A stretch of DNA of 64,000 bases from Zerene cesonia (GCF_012273895.1 NC_052127.1:5514247-5578246), one strand, 5' to 3'. Positions 45,331-56,021 are shown, counted from the stretch's first letter. The notes: a model not told the origin generated them from the sequence alone. Numbers and translations are program-made.

Positions 45331-45977
45331 TTTAAAACCATGTCAATGGTACATTTTAATTCTATATACATATATTATATCAATGATGCCAAAGACTTGT
45401 CCTGTGGTTCTTAAGCGACAATATCTATGGAATTTCATCTTCTATATATTCATTAATGATATGATAGTAATGGTAGTACATATAATTAGTAATAACAATA
45501 TTATAAATAAAATTAAATAATTAGTTTATAAGTGATACAGCCACTTGCGTTAAAAATAAATTAATACTTATTGCCCCCCTCATCATAAATAAAAATTTCA
45601 ACACAAACCATAAACCCTCTAGGAATTTCTTTTATGATTTCGTATACAACAATATAGGGCTGTCAGTCAATAATCCTTGTGGAATTAGGGTTGCCAACAA
45701 GAAATTTAACACAGACGCAGCAGTGGGCGCCAACCAGTCCAAATTATAATTGCTCTCCGCGAATCGCTCATTCAATACTTTCCCGCGCAAAGTAGTGACG
45801 TCATTATTTTTAATAACATTTATTCTAGAAGCGGGGTTCTCAGACCTCATTAGAGTTAAGTAAATAAACTTAAGTCCTTAGTAAAAGTGTAAAAGCATTC
45901 AATGTAGTTTTATAGTGCTAAATGAGTCGTTTATTATACGCTATTTTGTATAAAAACAGAGTCATGTTTCTCTACAA
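45331..45977. other. Unassigned spacer
   Basis: No repeat recognised. A 72-codon minus frame at 45632-45850 has no identifiable domain. Confidence 0.4.
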
Positions 45978-46196
45978 TCTGCATATAAAAGAAAGTCGTG
46001 TTATAAATAATTACATAACACTAATTATAACTCAGGAACCGATAAACTGATTTTGTTGAAAATAGGTACAAAGATAGTTTGAGACCCGAGAAAGGACATA
46101 GGATAGTCATCACGGAAATCGGACGGGAACGAGAATTTTGTAACACCCCGCTTTGGTCAAGGTTTCCTACGAGCGAAGCCGGGGGCGGAAAGCTAG
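45978..46196 (+). mobile_element. HelR, full length
   Basis: A|TCTGCATATAAAAG, AAAGTCGTGTTA, TAACTCAGGAACCGATAAAC, AAAGGACATAGGATAG to CGAAGCCGGGGGCGGAAAGC-TAG|T. About 219 bp. The minus-strand copy at 62907-63105 shares both ends and the middle, which fixes the boundaries. A|T flanks support the Helitron-like class. Confidence 0.7.
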
Positions 46197-46242
46197 TATA
46201 TACATAAAAGGCTGATGTATCTACATCGGCCTTCTATATATA

Positions 46243-46446
46243 AGTGAAGTCCCGTGTCCCCTACTTGGGTTATGGGACAGATAATTGAAACCTGTTTCAC
46301 TGATTGATTCTCTTTACGGGCAAGTAGGTGATGCGCCTTCTGTGTCCTGCCAGGCCGAGACATTTTTTTTCTGCGTCCCCACCGGGAATCGAACCCAGGA
46401 CCACTCGGTTCTACGCTCACGCGTTAACCACTGTAGCAAGGAGGCG
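46243..46446 (-). mobile_element. SINE-E, full length
   Basis: Perfect B box in reverse (GGAATCGAACC, 46385-46395). The A box is one or two changes from consensus (TTGCTACAGTGG). GATGTATCTACA occurs on both sides (from about 46213 and about 46454), perhaps the target duplication with extra tail between, but the spacing is loose. Lies 47 bp from the HelR end. Confidence 0.8.
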
Positions 46447-46465
46447 GTTAAACGATGTATCTACA

Positions 46466-46761
46466 CAAAAAAAAATCCAGTTTGCAACCATGCCAGTTAC
46501 ATTACAATAAAACGATTTTAACAACTTCACACGTTGACATATATAAGCTTCATGTTTCGCTAAAATATACGAAAATAAATTCCCGCGTCATTATGAGATA
46601 TTTTTAACAAGGCAGGACAGGTACACGACCCTTGGTTATAATGACATGTACTTCAAAGAAAGTATCGAATTTCTGCAATTAATTTTAGACCATGTGTTCA
46701 TGATATTGATGTTTGATTTTGAAGGGATTATGTAAGGTTATTTAAAATATAACTAACCCTA
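46466..46761. other. Unassigned spacer
   Basis: No feature recognised. Confidence 0.5.
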
Positions 46762-46974
46762 TCCTACTATCCTATCCTATCCTACTAGTATTATAAATGC
46801 GATCGTTTGTAAGGATGTGTGTGTTTGTTGCTCTTTCACGCAAAAACTACTGAACCGAATGCAATGAAATTTGGTACGTATATAGCAGGACAACAGAATA
46901 ACATATAGGCAATGCTTGCTTTTTATTCCGTTATTCCTACGAGATACGGACTTAAAACCGCGGGGCGCAGCTAG
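46762..46974 (+). mobile_element. HelA with repeated TCCTA start
   Basis: The element proper runs 46780-46974, A|TCCTACTAGTATT to GGGGCGCAGCTAG|T. It is preceded by tandem TCCTA units (46762-46779). An insertion (ATGCTTGCT) replaces part of GGCAACTTTTT, and most of the hairpin left arm is deleted (GACTTAAAACCGCGG). Confidence 0.8.
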
Positions 46975-47095
46975 TATACATATATGTAATCTGACCATCA
47001 TTTTCTGATAGTTTGTTTATTTATCACGTGATAATTATAATTATCAACATCTGTTTTTGAATTATGTGTGATATATTAAGCAAATATTGATTCCA

Positions 47096-47435
47096 TTTTT
47101 TTTTTATGTCGCAGTCGGCAATGGAGCTGGTGGGTCGCCTGATGGTAAGCGCTACCATCGCCCATGAACATTTAGAGAGGCATAAGGTCAATTGCAGACC
47201 TTACGCCTTTACAAATGGATTGCCTACTTTTTGGGAAGGGTTTAAGAAAGTATTGGCGAGTGGAATAAAGGAAAGGACTGGGAAAGGTAAGGATAAGGAT
47301 ATAGGCCTCCGGCTCCCCCACGTACCGAACGAAACACAGCAGATTGCTATTTCACGCCGGTCTTCTGTGGGGGTGTGGTACTTCCCCGGTGCGAGCTGGC
47401 CCAATTCCTGCCGAAGCGTGCTTGACTACCACATT
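47096..47435 (-). mobile_element. C family, full length
   Basis: A 340-bp mirror of the 29241 copy: T-run, TGTCGCAGTCGGCAATGGAG, ACCATCGCCCATGAACATTT, GCCTCCGGCTCCCCCACG, CGCCGGTCTTCTGTGGG, GCGTGCTTGACTACCACATT. The clearest C sequence in the window. The 116-codon plus-strand frame over it is spurious. Confidence 0.7.
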
Positions 47436-47603
47436 AAATATAATGTTTTTATATGAACAGTAAAATAAGGATAAATTTTATGGAATAAAAGTAATAGATT
47501 TTGATGTACACTTAATAAAACCTACATTTTTATATTTAGTTGTAGAATATATATAAATTAAAGCATTTTATACTGTTAATTTTTTTAATTCTATATTTAT
47601 AGA

Positions 47604-47725
47604 TGTGTTATATATAACCTTATAGCCTCCCTCAATAAATGTACTATTCAACACAAATTCAAATCAAACAAGTAGTTCCTAAGATTAGGGCTCTCAAACA
47701 AACAATATCTTCAAAATTATATTAT
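47604..47725 (-). mobile_element. HelD, partial
   Basis: TATAGCCTCCCTCAATAAAT, AACAAGTAGTTCCTAAGATT and CTCTCAAACAAACAATATCT match the HelD middle and 5' half. CTAG end absent. Confidence 0.55.
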
Positions 47726-48261
47726 TTTTTTATTATTATTATCTGATATCTAGCGCATTCAGCTGTATCTCATTAGTATAGAATTTAGTTTTGTTTTACC
47801 CCTTATCACCCGGCCACTGCCGAGTGTTTAAACTAGTATGTATACACACGCTGAACTATTGACTTGCTAGGTTAAATCAATTTGTTAAATGGAGTGACAA
47901 GCAGTGTGCCTACTTGAAAAGCGATTAAAATGAAACGGCATTTTCATTCGCGTGTTTATAATTCTGTATTGAATTAGCATGAATTCAAAATAAATATCCA
48001 CAAGTGCTGTGAAAAATTATATAATAAGTATTATACGTCCATGAGACCTGACATAATAAATTAAACAAATCAATCGAGTTTAATAAATCACAACGACATA
48101 AAACTTTAAACATATAATGTAAAAATTATGAATTTTTACATTATAAATCCAATATTGAAAGCAATTTAGTCACCCAGGGTTTTTTCTGAGACGGTTATCA
48201 AAACATTTCCACAATTATACAAAACGTGATGAATTTTTATTCAATAACTTGTATATGCTTT
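47726..48261. other. Unassigned AT-rich spacer
   Basis: No feature recognised. Confidence 0.5.
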
Positions 48262-48400
48262 TGAACACTCTTTTATTAGCTTCACCTTCAATTTCCTGCT
48301 ATAACAAAAAAAAAAACAAATTTTATGAGTTTTTTTTTCTAATAATTTCTTCATTATTCTATCATTAAAGCGTATTTTTTACTTTCATAATACGTATATT
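48262..48400 (+). repeat. L-family copy, internally deleted
   Basis: AACACTCTTTTATTAGCTTC and TATCATTAAAGCG are L landmarks. The TTTTGACCCAC block is missing. Continuous with the F leader that follows. Confidence 0.45.
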
Positions 48401-48535
48401 TATTTTATTCAGTTTTTTATTCCGTAAATCTCAGAACTTACGATAGCTCAAATAAATACCAAGCCTGTCTAGACAGTTGTCCGTGAATAGTTTATAAACA
48501 CGCACAAACATACGCAAGTATGCACCCTTGCACCT
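48401..48535 (+). repeat. F leader
   Basis: From TATTTATTTTATTCAG through CAAGCCTGTCTAGACAGTTG to ACATACGCAAGTATGCACCC. Its reverse complement lies at about 55508-55661, with near identity over the roughly 80 bp centred on CACGCACAAACATACGC. Confidence 0.7.
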
Positions 48536-48554
48536 GACGTAGGTAACTAATGGC

Positions 48555-49014
48555 TTCGTCAGAGCGCCTACCTGGCTCAGCGCTGTGCCTTCGAATTGTG
48601 TTGTACCATGCGCTTATGGCTTTGTCAGATAAAACACTAGTCAGCACGCGTCAGAGCACTAGCCTGACGATGCGCTATGACAGCGAATTGTCTAGTACTA
48701 TGCGCTAAACACCGAGCCAGATATAGCCCGTTCTTATTGCGCGTCAGAGCACTAATCTGACGCCGCAATAAGACGTTGAATTGTGTCGTACCACGCACTA
48801 TAAGCGCGTCAGATAGAAAGCTACTCAGCATGCGTCAGAGCACTAATCTGATGCCGCAATAAGACGTTGAATTGTGTCGTACCACGCACTATAAGCGCGT
48901 CAGATAGAAAGCTACTCAGCATGCGTCAGAATACTAAAATGACGGCGCGATGTGACGCCAAATTTTGTGTAGTAAACGAAGCAAACAAAGTTCTTGCAAA
49001 AATGCGATACATTA
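48555..49014. repeat. F tandem array: five 91-93 bp units
   Basis: Units begin near 48555, 48648, 48741, 48832 and 48923, at TTCGTCAGAG or GCGTCAGAG. Units 3 and 4 are almost identical over 91 bp; the outer units are diverged. Each full unit has a punctuating palindrome, best in unit 3: GCGTCAGA-7 nt-TCTGACGC. They also share GAATTGTGTCGTACCACGC-type and GCGTCAGATA motifs. Minus-strand frames here (48637-48831, 48912-49127) are repeat translations. Confidence 0.85.
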
Positions 49015-49400
49015 CGCTTAAACTTTAAGCATTCGTAACATGCAAACCGCACCGGCGAGCAATGTATAAGAAATGAACACGCGTACACACTAATAAAACA
49101 CGCAGTAATGTACGTTGATGACGTCACTATTAAACCATCTTATCACCCAAGTCCCAGTTTAATTGAATCCTGCTAATTGAAGAGCACGGAAGGGTAATAG
49201 ACGTCGCCGGTCTAAAGCTTCATTTATACCTAAATTAAATTCCCCGCCCCGTCTGATCTTTATAGGTCTATATTCGGTGCAATAATATCTACCTATTTAT
49301 GGGCAAATTTCATTTTCTCATTGGCAATATTTGAGCATGGGCTTGTAATCTGAATATACTTATAACTTTTAAGAAAATAATTAAAAGACATTTCATTTTC
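49015..49400. other. Unassigned spacer
   Basis: No repeat recognised beyond the fading F array. Confidence 0.45.
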
Positions 49401-49560
49401 AACCGACATTAAAAAAAAAATAGGTTCACAAAGCGAGTGTTTTTTGTGTTTGATAACTCAGAACATTGGACTGGGTGAAACGATTTTGATTTTTTTCTTA
49501 TTTAACACAAACTTGGTGCATTCGGCGTGGTATCATTTAAAGTTGGTCTATTTTTGACAA
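49401..49560 (+). repeat. N-family copy
   Basis: AACCGACATTAAAAAAAAAA, GATAACTCAGAACATTGGAC, TGGGTGAAACGATTTTGAT, ACTTGGTGCATTCGGCGTGG. Confidence 0.5.
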
Positions 49561-50501
49561 TTTGAAGGCGATATAGTTTGTTTAAAAGAAATTATATTTT
49601 TAACCCACGGGTTTGAATCCTTACTAAATGTGTTCATGCTAAAAGTGGTCTATAATTCCAATATATACATAAATTAACTTCATCTATTTACAGTAAATAC
49701 AAATAAGTTATTAAATAAATGTCTGTAAACACGACAAGTTATAAAAAAGTACGGAAAGATCACATAAAAACATGAATGTTATATGTTAATAACAATTAAT
49801 TGAAAGATAACGTAATTCATCTAGTAGTTCTTGTTTTAAAGTATGGATACTTTACCTACATTTCTAGCATGTTAATATAATTCATATATCAATTCTTGTT
49901 TTCTCCATACGCTACCTACATTTCCAGCACTTTATTTTCCGACATTTAATTCTCATCAAGAATTAAAATCACCTTACAATTATAGCATTAACAGGTGTAT
50001 AATAAATTCCCTCCCGCAAACTAATTTATACGCCCTCTTGCACACAATTTCATGTAACATTCTGTATTGTCTTCTAACAAAGAAAATCTCTAAAGTTAGA
50101 TGAATGGGCTGTGTTACTAAACATCGCTTCACAATGACAGAGTCACAAAAGGATGTTAACAAAGCATAATATAGCATACGCGGGCCTAAAAATAGGCACA
50201 ATTTGTTTTTGCACGATTCATTTGGAAATTGGAATTTAAACTTAACGACTTTTCATTTGAGCGACGCTCATATTGTAAAGAAGGAATATTTGATTATACT
50301 TGTGTTTGTTTGGAATTTATAGGCACTGAAACCGTTATACCAGTTACAATGCTACATTATTTTAACCGATATAAGTTAGCACAAGAAGCTTTTCAAACAC
50401 AAGAAAATGCGATATAAGCTATATTTTATTTGGGAACTAGGAGTGAGCTAGAAATTATAAAACCATGTGTGACATGTGAAAGTTTATATGTTTGGATGTT
50501 T
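49561..50501. other. Unassigned AT-rich stretch
   Basis: No feature recognised. A near-duplicate phrase, CTACATTTCTAGCA / CTACATTTCCAGCA, occurs at about 49856 and 49916. Confidence 0.4.
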
Positions 50502-50636
50502 GCCCGTCAATTACGCTGAAACTACTGGAAGGATATTAATGAAATATGGTATACAGACAGGGTATGAGATGACTTAAGTGATAGGATACTTTTTATCCCG
50601 ATTAAATGCTCCCTTGGCATAAAAGAGAAACATAGC
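50502..50636 (+). mobile_element. HelU-type fragment
   Basis: GCCCGTCAATTACGCTGAAA, ATGAAATATGGTATACAGAC, TTTTTATCCCGATTAAATGC, TCCCTTGG is the reverse sense of 35880 and 56445. Interrupted by a C-family piece at 50637. Confidence 0.4.
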
Positions 50637-50730
50637 AGTATGCTATTTCACGTCGGTCTTCTGTGTGGTGTGGTACTTCCCCGGTACGAGCTAGCCCAAT
50701 TCGTGCGGAAGCGTGCTCGACTACAATATA
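50637..50730 (-). mobile_element. C-family 5' part
   Basis: CAGTATGCTATTTCACGTCG, TGTGGTACTTCCCCGGTACG and AAGCGTGCTCGACTAC are the head of C in reverse; no 3' tail. Confidence 0.6.
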
Positions 50731-51211
50731 AAATTGATATGTATGACTACACCTATTCCTAAATCGTAACAGACCGCATTAAAATTCAATATCTCAAAAA
50801 ACTAATAAAGACGCAATGCCGGAGACAATGGAGTCATAAAAAAGGAAGAAAAAAAAACAATTTTCCCTCGTTTGCAGTAATTGCTATACCGACTGAGTAC
50901 TCGATTCAAGAACAATTGTTCGTATTAACCACGAAGGCGGGAACCCCCCACCCCCCTCCCCCCTTACGACTTTTTTTTACCCGTCAAATCAACGCTTTAT
51001 TGTGTACTTCTACTATTTCTCTATTTGTAACCAAATTCTCTATAATTATGACGATTTGATGCGCTGAAATATGTACAAAAAGCGCCTTTAGGAAAAATGT
51101 TAGTGCATAAAATATAAGAAATAGTCTGTCAGATACAATTCGTTGATACACATAGTTATCAATTAGCTGAATAATTATTTCTATATTGTTTTGAGAAAAC
51201 TAAAGTATTGT
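50731..51211. other. Unassigned spacer with C-rich tract
   Basis: Contains a C-rich run at about 50945-50966 (AACCCCCCACCCCCCTCC). Nothing else recognised. Confidence 0.45.
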
Positions 51212-51290
51212 GAAATTAAAGACTTTTTAACACGAGGATTTAAAACGCGATTTATTCATTATATTATTTACCCGACGTTTCGAACACTAT
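51212..51290 (-). mobile_element. K-element fragment
   Basis: GAAATTAAAGACTTTTTAAC, AAACGCGATTTATTCATTAT, TACCCGACGTTTCGAACACT: the right arm and adjoining interior of K in reverse. Confidence 0.6.
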
Positions 51291-51490
51291 AGTATTGTGA
51301 GTTAAAGGACATATAGTACATATTACACATACGGTATGGACATATGGTACAATTTTTTGTATATTTTTTTATTTTTGTAATTTTTGCGAAGCAAATTATT
51401 TTAAAACAAGCTTATATATAGAGGAGTATATAATTACTATACGAATACAAACTAATGTCGTAAACTTTTACATTTATATATAATGTTATA

Positions 51491-51694
51491 CTAGCTGCGC
51501 CCTGCGGTTTCATCCGCGTAAGTCCTTATTCTGTAGGAATATCGGGATAAAAAGTTGCCTATATGTTATTCCAGTTGTCCGGCTGTCTACGTACCAAAAG
51601 TCATTGCAATCGGTTCAGTTTTTGCGTGAAAGAGCAACAAACACACAAACATCCCTACAAACTTTCCCATTTATAATATTAGTAGGAAGTAGGA
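51491..51694 (-). mobile_element. HelA, full length
   Basis: A|CTAGCTGCGCCCTGCGG to AATATTAGTAGGAAGTAGGA|T, with both A and T flanks. 5-bp loss inside GGTTCAG(TAGTT)TTTGCG. Confidence 0.8.
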
Positions 51695-52361
51695 TTTAGT
51701 TGTATACATATATCTACCGCAATAATAAATAATGAAATCTATTAAGTCGAATTACAAATTTTATAAAAACAAACTGCGACAGCCCCTTGATACTTCCGTA
51801 ACTTCAGAAAGTCTGAAATCAAAGCACGATTGTCATTTCGATTTATGTATTTCAGTCGGTTGATTCAATTTGTTCGCCAAAGCACTTCAAGTTGACCCTA
51901 AATATCTGGGGCCGGTAAGAACGTTGCGGTTTCAGTTTGGCTAGTCAATTGAAATTTAAATGTTAGATGGTATTTGGTAGATTTAGAAATGGCGGTTCTG
52001 TTCAACTGTTAATGTGAGAAAGGAACAGCACTATACTATTTGCACTGCGTATGTTACGTCTCTTTCTAATCTATGACAGAGAGAGGACATTTTTTTTTTC
52101 AATTTATCCGTTTATTTATTTTATACTTACATACATAAACTTCGAAAATTTTTAAAATATGCAATTTATAGCAATTACAATTTATTTATATAAACAGTTT
52201 GTCTTACATTTTAGTAATAAAAGATCGTAAAATAAGTATTTTTTGAGAAATCTTCAAATTAACCATGTATAAAAAATGCGTTACAACGTGAAAAAAGACA
52301 AAGAAACATACTTCTACATTTATAGTATCAGTACCTAAGTATTCATATCTTTCTTATATAT
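51695..52361. other. Unassigned spacer
   Basis: No feature recognised. The T-rich run at about 52090-52125 could be a reversed retroposon tail. Confidence 0.4.
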
Positions 52362-52526
52362 AAAATTCCCGTGATGTTAGTTAGGTACCAAACTCCTCCA
52401 AGCGGCTGGACCGATTCCTATGAAATTTTGTGTGCATAATGGGTATGTCTAAGAATCGGCCAACAACTTTTTTCATACCTCAAATTGATAAGAGTAAGGC
52501 AGAACAGCGTTTCCCGGGTCAGCTAG
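52362..52526 (+). mobile_element. HelS, Helitron-like singleton
   Basis: TCTTATATATAAAATTCCCG, GGACCGATTCCTATGAAATT, then TTTCCCGGGTCAGCTAG|T. TC/CTAG ends and a T after the 3' end. No second copy here, so ends are by analogy. Confidence 0.5.
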
Positions 52527-52670
52527 TAATGACATAAAATAAAAATGTATGTGAAATTTAGTGTAGGCATACAGCATTATATATTATTATTGTGGACTCC
52601 AAACTATTTCATAATATTACGCTAAAATTATAAAATAGTTTTTCAGAACAGATTTGCTTAAATTTTTATA

Positions 52671-52857
52671 TCCTACAACTACTACTATATAATATTATAA
52701 ATGCGAAAGTTTGTAAGGATGTGTGTGTGTATGTGTTTGTTGCTCTTTCACGCAAAAACTACCGGTTGCAATGAATATGGTACGTAGACAGCTGCACAAT
52801 TGGAATAATATATAGGCGATACGGACTTACGCGGGTGAAACCGCGGTGCGCAGCTAT
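52671..52857 (+). mobile_element. HelA with internal deletion, ending CTAT
   Basis: A|TCCTACAACTACTACTATAT to GCGGTGCGCAGCTAT|T. Lacks the GGCAACTTTTTATCCC to CCTACGG block. The (GT)n region is GTGTGTGTGTATGTG. Confidence 0.8.
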
Positions 52858-53107
52858 TATATTTATAAAACTTTATTATAAAATCGAAAGTTAATCTGTC
52901 CATTCGTACCTAACCTAACTATGCATTAAAACCCGGAACTGTCTATGTTTTCCTTCGACTACGCGAGTCAAACTGCAGACGGATAGATAGCACATATAAT
53001 TTAACATTAAACTTATTAATTAATTTAATTAATTATAACACTAAGTTTAGAACCACCTGTTTTCCTAAAACACAATGCCATAAAACGGAATGAGATGTTC
53101 AATTTTT

Positions 53108-54107
53108 NNNNNNNNNNNNNNNNNNNNNNNNNNNNNNNNNNNNNNNNNNNNNNNNNNNNNNNNNNNNNNNNNNNNNNNNNNNNNNNNNNNNNNNNNNNNN
53201 NNNNNNNNNNNNNNNNNNNNNNNNNNNNNNNNNNNNNNNNNNNNNNNNNNNNNNNNNNNNNNNNNNNNNNNNNNNNNNNNNNNNNNNNNNNNNNNNNNNN
53301 NNNNNNNNNNNNNNNNNNNNNNNNNNNNNNNNNNNNNNNNNNNNNNNNNNNNNNNNNNNNNNNNNNNNNNNNNNNNNNNNNNNNNNNNNNNNNNNNNNNN
53401 NNNNNNNNNNNNNNNNNNNNNNNNNNNNNNNNNNNNNNNNNNNNNNNNNNNNNNNNNNNNNNNNNNNNNNNNNNNNNNNNNNNNNNNNNNNNNNNNNNNN
53501 NNNNNNNNNNNNNNNNNNNNNNNNNNNNNNNNNNNNNNNNNNNNNNNNNNNNNNNNNNNNNNNNNNNNNNNNNNNNNNNNNNNNNNNNNNNNNNNNNNNN
53601 NNNNNNNNNNNNNNNNNNNNNNNNNNNNNNNNNNNNNNNNNNNNNNNNNNNNNNNNNNNNNNNNNNNNNNNNNNNNNNNNNNNNNNNNNNNNNNNNNNNN
53701 NNNNNNNNNNNNNNNNNNNNNNNNNNNNNNNNNNNNNNNNNNNNNNNNNNNNNNNNNNNNNNNNNNNNNNNNNNNNNNNNNNNNNNNNNNNNNNNNNNNN
53801 NNNNNNNNNNNNNNNNNNNNNNNNNNNNNNNNNNNNNNNNNNNNNNNNNNNNNNNNNNNNNNNNNNNNNNNNNNNNNNNNNNNNNNNNNNNNNNNNNNNN
53901 NNNNNNNNNNNNNNNNNNNNNNNNNNNNNNNNNNNNNNNNNNNNNNNNNNNNNNNNNNNNNNNNNNNNNNNNNNNNNNNNNNNNNNNNNNNNNNNNNNNN
54001 NNNNNNNNNNNNNNNNNNNNNNNNNNNNNNNNNNNNNNNNNNNNNNNNNNNNNNNNNNNNNNNNNNNNNNNNNNNNNNNNNNNNNNNNNNNNNNNNNNNN
54101 NNNNNNN
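53108..54107. other. Assembly gap, 1,000 N
   Basis: Exactly 1,000 unknown bases. The right flank looks like the interior of a non-LTR retrotransposon, so the missing sequence may be its upstream ORF; true length unknown. Confidence 0.95.
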
Positions 54108-54108
54108 C

Positions 54109-54291
54109 TGTCGGCTTAGTACTTTTTGCCCAATTTACGTGAAATTTTCAAAAAATAAATATGGTTCGAACTCCCCATTACAACTAATGTTAAAATTATA
54201 TAATAGAATGTTTACCGTCGTTTGTAACACTGATGTTCATTTTTCTAAATTGAGCTTGTTCAAGAAGCAAATTTTGAATGCCTTAAGCTAA
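54109..54291 (+). CDS. Probable C-terminus of a non-LTR retrotransposon ORF, 5' hidden by gap
   Basis: About 60 codons open from the gap edge to a TAA at 54289. The stretch NSPLQLMLKLYNRMF, followed by DVHFSKLSLFKKQIL, resembles the C-terminal ends of insect LINE ORF2 proteins as I remember them (a PL...LYN motif, then D-x(5-8)-L-x-x-FK). This is family resemblance, not a catalytic motif; no reverse transcriptase or endonuclease residues are visible. The AT-rich 3' sequence and (TAAA)n run that follow fit a LINE 3' UTR and tail. Long X-filled frames through the gap are meaningless. Alternative: a chance open frame. Confidence 0.35.
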   Translation, partial: CRLSTFCPIYVKFSKNKYGSNSPLQLMLKLYNRMFTVVCNTDVHFSKLSLFKKQILNALS

Positions 54292-54505
54292 TTATATTAA
54301 ATTTCAATATTTGTCGTTGTACATCAAATTTTTATTTTTATTTTAAATGCTGGTAAAGCTGTGCCTACCTGTAATTTAGATACATAAGTACCAATGTGTT
54401 GATGTATAGTTTAATGTTTTAATAGTTTTAACAAGAAATTATGTATCTAGTTGGTAAGCCTTTATTTAAATAAATAAATAAATAAATAAATAAACAAATA
54501 AAAAA
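54292..54505 (+). mobile_element. Probable LINE 3' UTR and (TAAA)n tail
   Basis: AT-rich sequence after the stop, ending in AAATAAATAAATAAATAAAT (about 54466-54495), AAACAAATAAAAAATG. The position suits a retrotransposon tail. No target duplication can be checked because the 5' end is in or beyond the gap. Confidence 0.45.
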
Positions 54506-54914
54506 TGCTGCTATAATTATAATTTTTATTAAATAAAAAAATACACTACATTTTGTGTATAAACTTGATTATTCCTTATTACGTCGAATATCTTTGTATT
54601 TCATATTTTGTGCAATAAATAAGTAAATTCATTATTTTATTTATTATTTATTTATCGACTTTTTCACCATTCCACCCCTATCGCTATTTTCGACTGAACA
54701 ATGTCAAAATTGATAATATCGTGCCGCTAGTTTCTCGAATCTTCCTTTAATCTCAAAGAAAGCAAATTGATTTAAGACCTGAATCCTTACGAGGTCCTTT
54801 GTGGTCCTTTGTTGTATAAAAGGTATTACTATCGTGCAAGTATAAACTCTCTATACCAGAACTCCCTTACAGCTGAGAGTGACCTGTCACTTCAATCCTC
54901 TTAGTATATAAATA
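54506..54914. other. Unassigned AT-rich spacer
   Basis: No feature recognised. Confidence 0.45.
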
Positions 54915-55330
54915 GCATCGGCCAAGACCGAGTCGGATTGGTAAAAGAAGGTTCTGTACTGGGATATATGTTAATTTGTTTATTTTTTAACACTCGACGA
55001 GAAAGAGATTCTGTAAGTTTGACGTCGATGTCTGTCTATATGTTCGTCAGTGTGTGTGTTTGTCTGGGGCCTCGAAGCTCTCGAATATATGGACCGAGAC
55101 CGATAATATATTTTCATTTGGGAGCAAGTTTTCTTGCGGTAATTATAAGCTATAATTAATGCAAATTAATAAAAGATGGCGGCGACCAACAAATGTATTA
55201 AACATTTTCACAGTATGGGTATCCGATCAAAGGGCTTGACTGTATCAGTCAATATGTCAGTAATACTATGCAATATGTCAAACATTAAGTTCAAGATGGC
55301 CGACAAAACATAATGGGTCGGGGTAGTTTT
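54915..55330 (+). repeat. T-family dispersed repeat
   Basis: GGCCAAGACCGAGTCGGATT, GAAGGTTCTGTACTGGG, then AAAGATGGCGGCGACC and CAAGATGGCCGACAAAAC. From memory these phrases recur in lepidopteran repeats. Within the window only AAGAGCGAGTCGGACT at 20793 matches. The 73-codon frame at 54938-55159 has no recognisable domain. Confidence 0.4.
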
Positions 55331-55439
55331 AAATTTTAATTTATTCAATTAATAAGAGAAGAAATAGGAGAGTGTTACAGTGGAGGTAAGTTCGAATCAA
55401 ATTGACGTCGTTATTAATGGGTTAGGTGTATCGTATTCT

Positions 55440-55661
55440 TTGAATACAGCACAGTAAGCGCAGGTCAGATTGCGAACCTGACGCTGTGCAGTACGCGTCC
55501 TATCTGAAATGCTACCGACGGATGCAAGGGTGCATACTTGCGTATGTTTGTGCGTGTTTATAAACTATTCACGCTCAACTGTCTAGACAGGCTTGGTTTT
55601 TATTTGAGACAAAAGTTTTGAGATATGTCTAATATAAAACTGAACAAAATAAATATACTTG
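55440..55661 (-). repeat. F element, inverted partner with one repeat unit
   Basis: In reverse complement it reads the F leader, then GCGTCAGGTTCGCAATCTGA with CCTGCGC, matching the palindromic part of the array units. So leader plus repeat is a unit present twice, about 7 kb apart and inverted. Bounded on the right by HelD at 55686. Confidence 0.65.
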
Positions 55662-55685
55662 TCTAGTTTAAAACCTAGTCTAAGG

Positions 55686-55800
55686 AAGGCGCTAATCTTA
55701 GGAACTGCTGGTCCGATTTGAAAACATTGTTTCAGTGTAAGATAGCCGTAATTGAGGAAGGCTATATATGTACCACAGGCAAAGCCGGACGGACTGCTAG
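55686..55800 (+). mobile_element. HelD, 5' truncated, first of three in tandem
   Basis: AAGGCGCTAATCTTAGG to GCCGGACGGACTGCTAG|T. The first 45 bp or so are missing at the join with F. Confidence 0.7.
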
Positions 55801-55821
55801 TAAGCAATAAAGTTATTAAAA

Positions 55822-56021
55822 TCCTACTTCCTACTAATATTATAAATGCGAAAGTTTGTAAGGATGTGTGTGTGTTTGTTGCTCTTTTACGCAAAGATTA
55901 CGCAGCCGATTGCAATGATATTTGGTACGTAGACAGCTGGACAACTGGAATAGCATATAGGCAACTTTTTATCCCGATATTCCTACGGACTTACGCGTTT
56001 GAAACAGCGGGGCGCAGCTAG
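55822..56021 (+). mobile_element. HelA, second of three in tandem
   Basis: A|TCCTACTTCCTACTAATAT to GGGGCGCAGCTAG. 21 bp after the preceding HelD. Hairpin weakened (CGCGTTTGAAACAGCGG). Confidence 0.85.

Noticed and set aside
47106..47456. 116-codon open frame on the plus strand
   Set aside because: Coincides with a full-length C-family repeat; the same sequence elsewhere (29241, 57722) has different frames and stops.
48555..49014. Possible CRISPR array (regular palindromic repeats)
   Set aside because: The whole 91-93 bp unit repeats, including the sequence between palindromes, so there are no unique spacers; eukaryotic context.
50945..50966. C-rich run as a G-quadruplex regulatory site
   Set aside because: Three C-runs with single-base breaks could form one, but no promoter or gene is nearby to give it meaning.
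48401..55661. A single 7.2-kb transposon with inverted ends
   Set aside because: The inverted F copies are suggestive, but no target duplication, matching outer boundary or transposase is visible, and a gap lies between; kept only as a hypothesis under F.
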